From Saposhnikovia divaricata (Eukaryota; Streptophyta; Magnoliopsida; Apiales; Apiaceae), in contig CM071598.1 in assembly GCA_036435485.1 (NCBI GenBank), positions 103,538,501 through 103,602,500 on the forward strand: 64,000 nt of DNA. The letters run 5' to 3'. The notes under the pieces were generated by a model that was not told the DNA's origin, did not search any database, and saw only the letters and a list, made by a program, of their open reading frames with translations. The first letter of the stretch is position 1, and the number at the start of each line of letters is the position of its first letter. The position numbers and the translations under genes were made by a program. Below, piece by piece: positions 47,174-58,426 of this stretch.

Positions 47174-48452
47174 GTATGTTCTCTACTATCCTTTTTATTG
47201 CATTCAATGAGGACATTGGATATTTTAAGTTTGGGGATGATTGAGGATTAGTAGTTAGTAGAGTCATTGTTCATGTAGGAATCATATTGCATATTTTGCA
47301 TATGTAGTAGTAGTTTCATTCATATTATTGCATGACTGTTCATTTAGAGCATATTTGTTTATGTATTTCATGTGAGTCCATTTAGTTGCATTTGCATAGC
47401 ATATTTCATGATCTCGTAGGATTTGGCTATTTCTGTTCTGTAGGTCGATGTTGATTTGGGTGTGGTAATGATGAATAGAGGGTTGATTTATGTTCTTAGG
47501 AACTGACTTGCATGTTTCAGAAACAAAATCTTTCCACAGTCTCATTGTTTGCTTTTGGACTAGATCAGGTCATACCTTGTTTGGTTGTTGAGATTTAATC
47601 ACCTGTTTATATTTAGAATGTTCTTATTCCCTTGATGGCGTAGGAGTACTAAAATATAAGTTTAGGGCAAACTTGGGATTTCATGCTAGTTGTTAATAAA
47701 AGTTAGGCATCAAAAGGCTAGTAGCCGCTCATATTTTATGAGTAGTCTAGGGTTGGACGAGATGGAGCGAAACGCACTCATTCCAAATTATTAGTGTCAA
47801 AAAAAGAAAGAAAAAAAGAAAGAAAAAAAGAAAGAAAAAAAAAGAAAAAAAAGTTATGTGAATGTGTAAATGCAGAATTGACCACGGGTGAGCTCTTTAA
47901 TACTCGAGCAATTAAGTTCTAGGGGACTTTGTGCCTAGTGACCTAAGGCTTTCCGGTCTGGGATCCACTAACCTAACACTCGCTACATTGGTATTGTTGT
48001 ATAAGTCTTTAGGGGCCTCATCCATTGCACGGTCAAATAAGCATGTGTATTGTGTTATGTGTCATTGTTTGTTTGGTAATTTAGCATGAATCTTTGTCTA
48101 ACTCAAAAGATGATGAAGGTGTCTTTGAGTTATGAAGTGTTTAGCGTTCATTCTATTTATAAACCTGTGATTATCTTGGCGAATAATAGGTATGATTTTG
48201 ATCTAGTGTTAGGAGTATATCTGATGAGCATCGCACACACCCACGCTTCTATTCATGTAATGTTAGTATACGGGGATTTAGTCGAGCTCTGTTTGGAGTT
48301 ATTGCATTCTCTAAGATATTTCCTTGCTAAATTGGTTATGTTTATTCCGAGGGGATCTTTGCATTTTCATATTAGTTGCATTCATGCATTGCATTTGTAT
48401 GTGTCGAGCCTGTTTATGCTTGAGGACAAGCATCGGTTTAAGTTTGGGGGTG
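47174..48452 (+). other. Athila 3' non-coding region with two purine tracts
   Basis: Gene-free, as usual for Athila. GAGGACATTGGATATTTTAA followed by GTTTGGGG (47212-47236) resembles GAGGACAAGCATCGGTTTAA followed by GTTTGGGGG (48423-48450), which precedes the LTR, so the polypurine module is duplicated. An AAAGAAAGAAAAA-type purine microsatellite lies at about 47800-47852. Confidence 0.75.
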
Positions 48453-48742
48453 TGATAAGTGGATTTCATATCCGCTTAGAACGCTTCGTATCAGCTTAAA
48501 TTGATTAACTTGACCTCAAGTACGTGGTGTTTTTGATGTGTTTTAAGTTAGTTTGTGCAGGACTACAGAGCTGGAAGCAGGAAGTACATTTCAGTGTTTA
48601 TTTGTAGTTTTGAGCTTAAGAATTGAAGAACGGCAACTCGCAGAAGAATCAGAGTCAAAACACGAAAAATCTGATAAAAGCTGAAGATATTCAAGACAAG
48701 CAGAGTGCGGGCGCGTTGCTTGAAGGCGCGGGCGCGCGTGGC
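48453..48742 (+). repeat. Athila 3' LTR, first 290 bp
   Basis: TGATAAGTGGATTTCATATC... colinear with 23605 onward until GGGCGCGCGTGGC, where the E3 LTR begins. The remainder presumably lies beyond E3, outside the window. Confidence 0.88.
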
Positions 48743-50067
48743 TATTAGTCACAGAGGCATACATGTATACATCTAATAACAAGCCTAATTGACTGTACTG
48801 TTTTGCATTACCTACATGACCTCTTAACTGAGGGAACCTCTAGTTGTAGAGTTTTTACTTGTTGTAGTACTTATAACAGGCATCAAATTCTACCCGTGTA
48901 ACTGTAATTAAAGTCTGAGAATAATGCTTGAAAGAAGTTCCAAGGATCATGCCTCAAGCTTGAAGACCAAGACTTTCAAAATAAACACAGTTGGAATTTG
49001 GAGAATGAAGATTTGCCTAAGTACCAATTCGAGAAGTGTTTTGATCTATTCGAGAAGTCTAGCATTCGACAAGTCAAGGATTCGATATCTACAAGGACAC
49101 TGTTCGATATCTCTGGAAGTCAACTAGTCAAAGCCTCATTCGACAACTCAGAGATTCGACATGTCTAATACTCTATTCGAGAACTCAAGAACTTAGCAAG
49201 TCAAAGCATCATTCGAGTTCTCTAAGAGTCAACAAGTCAAAGCTACATTCGATATCTCAAGGACTAAAGAAGCTATTCGACATCTCAAGGACTCCATAAA
49301 CTAAAAGCTCTATTCGACAGGTCAAGGATTCCAGAAGAAATGTCTAATTTGAGAAGTGATTCAATATGTCAATTATACAGTATTCGAGAACTCAGAGTTA
49401 TCTATCAAGTCAATTCTAGTTCTCGAATCAACCACTTAGTTACTTCTCGAATGCAGTCTTGGAGACAAAATACTGGAGAATTGTACAAGTGAGAAACCTG
49501 CAGAAAGCCAAAACACTTTCAGAACCACAGTACTGTAAAGTAATTTTGGAAAGACTACAAGAAGCTTAGAGAGATGTCTCAGGAGACAAGCTGCTAAAGA
49601 AGTGGATCTGAACAGAGTTAAAGAAAGTCAAATCTCAAGCCGTTTGGATATTACTCAAAAAGGGATAGACATATTAGAAAGTAATTTTGTATGTCACCCT
49701 GTTTGTAGTAAGTAGCTGTACTCATGTTCTATAAGAGTACAACCTCACTTCTCTAGTAGTTAAGCTTTTCAAGAACATTTAGATATATACATTTTCTCTG
49801 AGAAAAGTGAAGCTGAGAATAATAACATTTGTATTCACATTTTGTAGCAAATCTTTATCTAATATATTATTAGATTAAAGTGAGTGATCGTGTTCTTGTG
49901 TTTATATTCCGCGCTTACATAATCTGTTAAACACAAACACACACTTTGTTACACAACCAGATTCAAACCCTTCAAACAACCTTCACCTAAAACACTTATC
50001 AGAAGAAAAGTTTGAGAATCCATTCAACCCTCCTCTGTATTCTCTTCGGTATATTCAATACTCAACA
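48743..50067 (+). repeat. E3 5' LTR (about 1325 bp)
   Basis: Starts TATTAGTCACAGAGGC (TG of the usual start apparently changed to TA) and ends AATACTCAACA. Homologous along its length to 22436-23604. U3 (49020-49450) contains more than a dozen ATTCGA-centred motifs such as ATTCGAGAACTC, ATTCGATATCTC and ATTCGACATCTC spaced 25-40 bp apart. Confidence 0.85.
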
Positions 50068-50111
50068 AGTGGTATCAGAGCAGGCTGTTTATTTGAAAAT
50101 AGAAAAAGATC

Positions 50112-52405
50112 ATGAATACACCAAAGACTACAGGAGCAGTGAAGGTCCCTAAGTTCGACAAAGAGAATTACAACCTCTGGAAGATTAAAATGCTGTTGTT
50201 CATCAAAGTTGCCAACCCTCTATATCCTGAGATACTCAAGAATGGTTTCTTTGTTCCACAACAGGAGATTCCTGAAAAGACTGTTGGAACTGTAACCATT
50301 CCAGATCCTATATGGCTAAAGATCCATCCAAATGGACAAAGACAGAAAAGGAGATGGTTGCTCTCGACAATCATCTCATGTTATTAATCATAGATTCTAT
50401 GGAGCTGTCAATGTTTGCTAACATAGCCTCTTACAAAACAGCAAAGGAGATGTGGGATCATATTGAGGTGTTATGTGAAGGAACAGAGGAGGTTAGAGAA
50501 AACAAGAAACACATACTGGTCACACAGTATGAAGCTTTCATGGCTCAGACCAAGGAAAGCATTACTAACATGTTTGAAAGGTTTCACAAGCTGGTGACTG
50601 AGCTACAGATGAATGGGAAGGTTTACAGCACCAAGGAGTTGAACATGAAGTTTCTATTGTCTTCACCAAACAATCTAGAGCAAATGGTCATTTCTCTAAG
50701 AGAAAGAGATTTGAACAAAGTCACATATAATGTGCTCTATGGGGTTTTAAAGACTCATGAGCTTGAGTTGCTTCAGAAGAGGGCTATCCAAGCCAACTAA
50801 GGCAGAATGATAAACACATCATGTGTCTTGATTGTCAGCAAATCTGTTCAAGACCTAGAAGTATCTACAAGTCAGCTGAGGATAGAAGAGATAGTAGATG
50901 ATGAAGAAAATGAAGGTGAAGTGACTGAACCTGTTGAGGAGAAGGAAGAAGAAGAGTTCTATACTCTTGAAGAGCTAGATGGCATGGAAAACACTTCATA
51001 TGCTTTCATGGCCAGAAAGTTTCCAAACATCAGATTCAAGAGGAACCAACCCTTCAAACCTAGAACCTAAAACCATTCATTCAACAAGAGCAAGGCACCT
51101 GTGAAAGAAAACAAGAATAAATTCAAAACCAGCCATGTGGATAGGTCATCTGTAAGGTGTTATAGATGCAATGACCTAGGGCATTTTGCCAGTGAATGCA
51201 AGAAGCCTAAAAAGAAGGATAAGGAGTTTCTAGAGCTTGAAGCTAAGTATGTGGCCCTTCTGAAAAAGAAAACACAAGGCAAAGCCTACATAGCTGAAGG
51301 GAAGTGTTGGGATGACTCTGATAGTGATGGAGAGGAGCAAGAATTCTGCAACTATGCCTTGATGGCTGATTCCAAGGATGAACAATCTCTATCTGACTCT
51401 CAGGTACCATCTCTCACTACCATAGATATGTCTGTTTCTGAGTATAAATGCATGGTTGAACAACTATCTATTGAAATGTTTAATATTTATACTAGTATGA
51501 CTGATGCTAATGAAGAGATTGCCAAACTGTCTGCTAAGAATGAATTGTTAAACAAGAAGAATGAGGAACTTGAGCTAACTACTATGCAAGTAGATAACCT
51601 TAAGAAAGAAGTTGAATATCTGTAGAATAAGGTTCTATGTGATAGTCAGGTTGAGAAGGCTCTTAGGGATGAACTAGCTGAAAATGAATTCAAACTGAAA
51701 ACCTTTATTAACTCCTCTAGTCTATTGCAGTCCTACCATGAGAAAAACCAAGCTAAACCCAAGGCTGCCATTGGACTTGACTATGGTACTCTTAAACAGA
51801 GGAAAGGCTATGCTGTTATTGAAGATGACATAGTTGTTCAGGATGAAGTGCCTCACATTTTGAAAAAGACTGAGTCTCCAATTTTTAAAGAACCAACATT
51901 TGAAATTGATGAGGATGCCTTACTCATTAAGCAAATGTTGAATGATGAGGATGAGGCATAGTCTAGTGAACAACCAGCATCCTCTAAGAGTGAGAGTGTT
52001 ACGGCAAAAGCCAAGAAGCCAGTAGGAGGTAGACCTAGACCTGAGAAGTTTGTGAAGTTTGTGTTAGCTGGGAAAAATGAATCTGAGAAGAAAGTGGCTA
52101 ATAAGAAACAAAACAGGAATGGCAAGCTAGGGATAAACAAGAATAACAATTATGTTTATGTGCCAAATGCCCCTAGGAAAGTTTGTCAAAACTGTTTTAG
52201 CACTAATCACTTAACTCATGCATGCAAGAAACCAACTGGTAGTGTAGCTAAGCCTTTCTATGATTGCTCTGTGCCTTTAAGACATAGAGATTCACCTTTC
52301 TGTGATAAACTTGACTGTATGCCATGCAACATGAATGTTATGACTAGCTGTTTTAATTTGAGAAGACAATTCATGGATGGTTGCTGTTACCCAGTAAAAA
52401 ACAAT
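50112..52405 (+). pseudogene. gag: E3 copia gag, interrupted and truncated
   Basis: ATG 50112: MNTPKTTGAVKVPKFDKENY, NLWKIKMLLFIKVANPLYPE, then a frameshift near 50310, WTKTEKEMVALDNHLMLLII, KTAKEMWDHIEVLCEGTEEV and NVLYGVLKTHELELLQKR. In-frame stops at about 50798, 51068, 51623 and 51959 are TAA/TAG where Gln fits. The knuckle CYRCNDLGHFASEC (about 51160) and second knuckle CQNCFSTNHLTHAC (about 52184) are intact, with a Leu/Lys/Glu coiled-coil-like stretch between (51480-51625). The frame is cut at 52405 by E4. Confidence 0.88.
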
Positions 52406-52883
52406 TGTAGAAGGGGGGTTGAATACAATTGTATAAGATTTTTGACTTAAACAGAAATAACACAAGTATGAATAAATAACAGCTTTATTAACTCTGATAT
52501 AAAACTGTTACAAACTCTCTCAAGAAATTCTTATGTTCTTGAGAGCTTCTAGGTTACAAGATAACTCGTGTAAGCGATTACATAATGTAAAACCTAAACT
52601 GTGTTTATATAGTGTACACATCTGCACTATCAATTACAAGATATATCAAATCAATTACATACGTCTCTTAGTACATATCTTGAATGATAGTTGCGTTCCT
52701 ATAAATCAGGAACTGACATGTCAATCTCCCTTGATTCCTGGACTGATGTATATTCTCGTGTAATCCTGATCAGCCTCCAATACTGATGATAGTCTAATAC
52801 TGACGGTGCATTACTGATGACGTCAGCATCAGTATCTGATCAGTAGTCCAGATCCTGATCATCACTTAAATCAATATCTAACA
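52406..52883 (-). repeat. E4 3' LTR (478 bp)
   Basis: Minus strand: TGTTAGATATTGATT...CTTCTACA. Ends with the TTGTATTCAACCCCCCTTC block that also lies near the end of E2 LTRs. Minus-strand TATATAAA at 52614-52621; clustered ATACTGATG/ATCCTGAT motifs with a perfect TGACGTCA at 52818-52825. Confidence 0.88.
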
Positions 52884-53017
52884 ATCTCCCCCAATTTGTA
52901 CCTTATGAAATAAAGCACAAATTCCTTGATTCAGTGATGTCAAAAACTAAAAACAAAATATTACAAGAAATCCTCAGGCTTAGTCTCAGAAATTCTCACA
53001 AAGAAATTACTTATCTG

Positions 53018-56000
53018 CTAGAAACTTGATAATAATTCTTCTTCTTTAATTTTGAGAATTTGAATCAGTCTTTTCTTCAGATTCCTGAGTTCTTCATCTT
53101 CCTCATTAATCTGATAAATACCTGCCCTGGGATTCTGAATTGAGCTTCTCAGTAAATCTAAATCTCCCAACAGTAAATATGCAAGTTCTTTTCCATCAGG
53201 ATTCAGAGATAATTGTTATTGATAAAATATCACTTCTTTAACAGCTGAACCCCTTTGCATTTCAACTTCATGTCTTACTGTATTCAAGTACACGGGAGTA
53301 TAATTACCATCATACCTTGATCCTCCATCCAAATGTCTGCATCTAATAGTTCTGAGAATAATGGCACACCAATTATTGTAAGCATCCGCTTCCTTATCAT
53401 GAATTCTTTTATTCTTGAGCAGATAAAGAACGTATTTCAGTTCTTTTGTTGATTTGCACAACACCTCCTGAATAGTCAGCTTCTTGACACTCTTGTCTTT
53501 CATGAAATACAACAACTTTTCTACCTTCTTAGAATCAACATTGCAAGCAACAATTGCAACAGCTTCAAGTTCCCAAAGATCATCAACTGTTAGTTCATCA
53601 CCAATTCTTTTCACTAGAATATGTTGATCTGTCTGTCTAGTAGAGAGAATTTCAGTTCGATTATGACCAATACCTCCTCTAGTGTAAGGTTCTAAACCCT
53701 TCAAGCTAGATTGAATATCTGCCCAAAGTAAATTAGATTTTCGAAGAGTTTGTGAAGTACCAACTTCAGAAATTAAAGGAAGTTCAGTCATAAGAGTACT
53801 TGATTTAAAAACAACTGGTCCTTGATTCAACTGTTCATCAGTACTCTCCCCTTTCTTGTTCTTCTTCTTCTTAACTGGCATCTGTTGATCTTCTGGAACA
53901 GGTCTACTTCGATCATACCACAATAATCTGTTTGAACCAGCCAGATCTTCCAAGTACTTTCTGGTTTCTTCAACCTCAGTATATTTTGCTTTTTTTTTTC
54001 TGGCCTCCTTTTCTTGTTCATCAACTTCCAGATTGTGAATTTCAACCACAACAGTAAGAATCATGACCTCAAGTTCTTTCAAGATTTCAGCTTCATCAGA
54101 ATCAGGAATAGCAGATTGAGTAGTTCTCACAGTAACTTTACCTCTTCTAGCTAATTGTGGTCTTTTATCAGCAGCTTCTTCAGGTACATTAAATTTGTTA
54201 TCTGGAGTCAGTGTAAGAATTAGTGGAGATTTCTTCTTCTTTACTTTCCGAGAATCTTCAATTATCTCCTCAATTGTGATTCCACTAGACCTTGTCTGTC
54301 TTGAACTTGTTTGAATAGACTTTCTTCCTCTGCCTCTGCTTCTACCTCCTCTACCTCTTCCTCTACTTGCAGCAGGAGCTTCTTTCTGTTTAGTAATTCC
54401 CTCAAGAATCTTCTTTTGTTCTTTTAAGATCTCTTGAGTACTCATGTCATAATTCTCTGTAGAGATCAAAGCCAGTGCCTCCCTAGCATGATGCTGTTGA
54501 ACTTTAATATCATTGTGATATACAATTTCACTCTCATCTGACTTGGAAGTAATCTTCTTAAAGAGATGTGGAACATCTTCTATCTCAGCAAAAAACAAAT
54601 CCTCATCTTCTTCAGGAATTGTTGGAAGTAATTGATTCTGACCAGATAGTTGAGATTGTTCTTCTGTCAGAATTTGAGACTGCACCATTGTTCTTACTGT
54701 TCTCTTCCCAGACTTAGAAATATGAGTTGACTGCTTGATTTGAATTTGAGACATACTTCTCTTTGTTACCAAAGCAGCATCAGAGGTTCCTGGTGCATAT
54801 GACTGAGTACCACCATCATTTCCAGAAGTATCATCATCCTTTCTTACAACTGTATTAGGTGTGCCTTTCATTTTGACCACCTTCTCCCCCTTTTTGACAT
54901 CAGTAGGATCAGTCAATAAAGATAAGATAAGTTGGAGAGAATCTTCAATATTAGTCATCCTTGAGGACAAAGTGACAACCTTATCTTCCAAGGTATCCAT
55001 CCTTGTGGTGAAGGTAGTGCTTAAACATTGAAGCTGTTTAGCAGTGGCAATCTCAGAATAATCCTTAACAAACCGAGCATGAAATTTTTCATTATCACTC
55101 TTGACAGAATTAATTTCATCTTTCAACCCTTTCGCCAGAATAGTTGTAGTCTTCAGATGAGCTTTGAGATTAGGATCAGAAATCTTAGTAGTTATATGAC
55201 TGGAGTGAAAAAGTGCATTATTGAAATTTATATCAACAGAAGGCTAATTCCACTCAGTATACCATTCAGATTTGAATATGTTCAGGAAGAAGATTGCTGT
55301 AATCTCCTAAGAGCAAGTCCAATAATGTCCTAATTGGTACCTTATAAATATAATAAAATATAGTGTCCTAGTGATTTAAGTCATGATTTTTATGTATCTA
55401 TTCCAACAATATGCCTTATACTTGTGCATTATAAATTAAAATAATAATATATTTGAATTAGAATTGGAGGGAAGGGAAAAAAGAGAGGAGAGAGAAGTGT
55501 AGAGAAGGAGGGAAGTTAATTTTTTATTGTTAAAAATGATTTAGGACAAGTATAGATGTGCCTTAAAAGTAGGGCATGAGATGAATGTCCTAGTGTTTTA
55601 TGGAACCACTAGGACATTGTTGGAGCACAAAAAATGACTAAATGTCCTAAATATTGATTTAGGACAATATTTAGGACATTGTTGGACTTGCTCTAAGATC
55701 TCAACTTGAGCAGCTGTAGATTTACCCACAGACTCCATAAACTTACTGGATGATCCATAAGTAGATCCTAGACTTGCTTTCATGACAGCATTAAGCTGAG
55801 CCGCTTCAGGATCATTATCAGCATCATCATCATCATCATCTGAGCTATCATTATCCTCAGGAATTCTATCATCCACATTGTCTTCAGGATTCATAACTCC
55901 TTTCAATTTTAAATCAACAGCAGATGGTACTGTTGTATCCTGAAAACCTGCATTCAGATTAGAAACAATTCCTATATCTCTCTGTTTTTCTAAAGTGATC

Positions 56001-56293
56001 TCATCACTTCTCACAACATTACCTAAGTTACTTTCAATAGTAACTGCTACCTCACTAGAAGTTTGAAACTTCTCAATGTGTTCTACCTCTCCTTTTGCCA
56101 GTTTAGGAGACTGCCTCTCTTCACTCTTCTTTTTCTCTAATTGTTCACTCTCTTTTTCACAAGAAAAGTTTTGGCTCAACAAATTCAAAGAAATAAGAGG
56201 TGGCTGAGAGGAGTGGACTGAAGTCATACAAATAGAGGTATCCCTTGTCTCAGGTCTATCTGTAATCATACTATCAGTAGTAAAAGAAGTAGA
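53018..56293 (-). pseudogene. E4 ORF3 (env-like position), split by a MITE
   Basis: Best preserved ORF3. From 56293 it reads an acidic N-terminal part (DNDSSDDDDDDADNDPEAAQ), is interrupted by the MITE at 55311-55693, then KGLKDEINSVKSDNEKFHAR, a coiled-coil-like segment (MDTLEDKVVTLSSRMTNIED), PTDVKKGEKVVKMKG, a strongly basic RGRGRGGRSRGRGRK box near 54320-54360 resembling AT-hook/RGG nucleic-acid-binding motifs, Lys-rich tracts, and a C-terminal domain (KKVEKLLYFMKDKSVKKL, STKELKYVLYLLKNKR). A TAA at 53216 precedes a continuing frame (NPDGKELAYLLLGDLD, AGIYQINEEDEELRNLKKRL) to TAG at 53018. No signal peptide or membrane segment; nuclear or RNP function is more plausible than envelope. Inactive copy. 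Confidence 0.82.
55311..55693. mobile_element. Tourist-like (PIF/Harbinger) MITE with TAA duplication
   Basis: Inverted ends GAGCAAGTCCAATAATGTCC and, from the right, GAGCAAGTCCAACAATGTCC, one mismatch in 20. TAA on both sides (55308-55310, 55694-55696). 383 bp, no coding capacity. Splits ORF3 of E4. Ends resemble, but do not equal, those of the MITE at 16594-16973. Confidence 0.93.
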
Positions 56294-56850
56294 TGTTAGG
56301 CCGAATACACACTTATAATCAACTAAGTATGAGAGAATAACAATAAGTTCTTTAAAAGCTTTAAAAACTGTTTGAAATTAACTTCTCTCTCAGTGATGTA
56401 AAATATCACAGAGAGCTGCTTAGGTTACAATGAAAGATATTGTATTACACGATCAATACCCTTCTAGGGTTAACCTAACTGTATTTATAAGATATACAGC
56501 TGCTATACAATCGATAATTGATACTCCTATAAATTAGCTATACAATTGTTATCAATTACGATTGCTACACGTCTTCTAAGTCAACTCAATCTCTTTGACA
56601 ACTATCCAATCTTCAAAGATATTGCTTCCATAATTATCTTCAATAATTCTTCAAACACTGTTGACAAGTAGACGCTTCCTCCAGACAGAGTTTAACAAAC
56701 TCTGTCGAGCTTCCACTATCAGCGTATAGTAAACTCTGTTCAGCTTCTAACTGTCAGAGTTTAACTAAACTCTGACTGCTTCCTGTTTAAACTCTGATTT
56801 TCCCTGCAAAACTTAAACACTGATATTAATCATATCAATTATATTTAACA
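56294..56850 (-). repeat. E5 3' LTR (557 bp)
   Basis: Ends TGTTAGGCCGAATAC/TATATTTAACA on the plus strand. TATAAATA (minus) at 56482-56489. Palindrome of GACAGAGTTT/AAACTCTGTC at 56684-56706 and further degenerate CAGAGTTTA..AAACTCTG copies to about 56800. Confidence 0.9.
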
Positions 56851-57005
56851 ATCTCCCCCAACTTGTTCATTAGTAAAAATGCACAAGTTAACAATAATTG
56901 ATGATGTCAAAACAATTGCATACAAACACAGTGTTTATTAAAATAAGCAGAGTTTAAACTTGACTTAACAAAAATCTATATATAACAAGAAAATTCTTAC
57001 AGACT

Positions 57006-57934
57006 TTAATCTCTAATCTCCTCAAGATCTGGTGTTGTTCTGAGATAATCTATAAGCAATCTTCTCTCTGCATTTTCAAGCTCAATCTTCATAGCTTCCT
57101 TGATCTCTCTCAACTGAGGATCACTCTCATCTGTCTGATAGATAGCAGATCTAAGATCATAGATTTTGTTCCTCCTCATCTCATTTCCCAGCCTGATAAA
57201 TTTCACTTCCTCTGACTGTGAATTGAAGTCAAGTACTGTGATTCCCAAATCAGTCTTCAGCTTTGCAGTACCCTTCTTTATTTCAATGAGATTTCCATTC
57301 CAGTCTCTATACTTAGGAACATATCTGCTATTGCACTTCATCCCTCTGATTGCCAAATTCTGGAGCATTTTCTGTCTGAGCACATTTACAACTGATTGAG
57401 TCCTTTGACTATTCACCTTGAAAAGATATAGAACATATTCTAGTTCTTCCCAATATTTCAAGCCAATATCATTCTCACCAATTCTAAATACTGTCCCATC
57501 AACCATGAAGTATAAGAGAAAATCTTTCTTTAAACTCTTTTGATAAACTAACTGCACTGATTCCAGTCTGTCCAAACTCTCTTGAGTGACACCACGACCT
57601 GGAACAGCCAGTGAAGAGGGATCTCTAGGACCAGTATATTGCCTTCTGTCTTTATGTGAACCCAAACCAGCTTTATTATTTCCAACCTTACCAGACAAAG
57701 CTCTTCCATCAGAAAAATCCATAGGATCTCCAGATAATAGATTTGGATCATGAAGTGTTCCTTTACCAAAAACTGATTGCAACTGAGAAGATAGAGGTCT
57801 AGACACAACTTGTGTAGCAACAGAGGTTGTGTTTTCTTTCTTCTGTACAACTTGTGTAGAAACAGAGGTTGTATCTTTATTCTTTGAAACTTCTCCTTCA
57901 ATGCCTTTCAACTTGAGTTTAGCTTCTGCTTCTG
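57006..57934 (-). pseudogene. E5 ORF3, C-terminal part
   Basis: Continues the ORF3 piece at 62609-63812 across the inserted element. Contains two copies of TTSV(S/A)TQVV, then GRGVTQESLDRLESVQLVYQ, DGTVFRIGENDIGLKYWEEL, LEYVLYLFKVNSQRTQSVVN, MRRNKIYDLRSAIYQTDESD and a Glu/Arg-rich helix, ending at TAA/TAG near 57006. The YVLYLFK and AIYQTDESDPQLREIK segments align with the E4 ORF3 C-terminus, defining a conserved C-terminal domain of about 200 residues. Function unknown. Confidence 0.82.
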
Positions 57935-58426
57935 TTATTTATTTGATAAATGTGATCTTTGATCAGCATCAACATTTTCCAAGTAAAAGACTTTCATTAT
58001 TCCAAGTACTAAGTACCCTTAATTATGTAGGGAAGTCTAAACTTCTTGATTCTTAAAATGTCGCCTCCTAAACTGTGGAGGACTATGGGCCACAAAATTT
58101 ATGCCAGCCTAGTCATCCAATCATATTGGCAATATCGCCTCTACCTCAGCTGCTCTTGAGATTTCGCTCTGCTTCCTATATCATTACCTATGATAGGTCA
58201 TGTACGACTCTCAAACCTCTATTTATCATTCTGAAGGTCTCTAAGGATTCTATCGACCCTAGTATAATACCTCCAGTAAACACTCCAGTCCATTCTACTC
58301 ACCGGTACCTCTTCCGAAAGTCCAATAATAAGTTTACTACGATCTCTTATATCATTCTCCTACTTAGACTTAACTCTCAACACTCTCGTTTCTGAGTATT
58401 GTAACTTATCGCTCTGATACCATTTC

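Larger units (their letters stand above)
23605..48742 (+). mobile_element. Athila (Ty3/gypsy) element, gag-pro only, interrupted by E2 and cut by E3
   Basis: A plus-strand element with 5' LTR (23605-25057), a degenerate Asp-tRNA-type primer site (25063-25081), gag-protease (25198-27376) and, past the 19.5 kb E2 insertion, a non-coding 3' region (46872-48452) with purine tract AAGTTTGGGGGTG and the first 290 bp of the 3' LTR. Removing E2 leaves protease running straight into the 3' region: there is no reverse transcriptase, RNase H or integrase. The left target site is TGTGT (23600-23604); the right flank is lost to E3. Confidence 0.88.
48743..52405 (+). mobile_element. Ty1/copia (Sirevirus-type) element E3, 5' part
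   Basis: A complete 5' LTR (48743-50067), primer site TGGTATCAGAGC (50070-50081) and a gag pseudogene, interrupted at 52405 by the minus-strand element E4. The inferred left target site is GTGGC (48738-48742). Pol and the 3' LTR are not in the window. Confidence 0.85.
52406..56293 (-). mobile_element. Ty1/copia (Sirevirus-type) element E4, 3' part
   Basis: Minus-strand element inserted in E3 gag. The 3' LTR (52406-52883) is preceded on the minus strand by AAATTGGGGGAGAT. ORF3 (53018-56293) is split by a MITE and cut at 56293 by E5. The left target 5-mer is ACAAT. The rest of E4 must lie beyond E5, right of the window. Confidence 0.85.
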
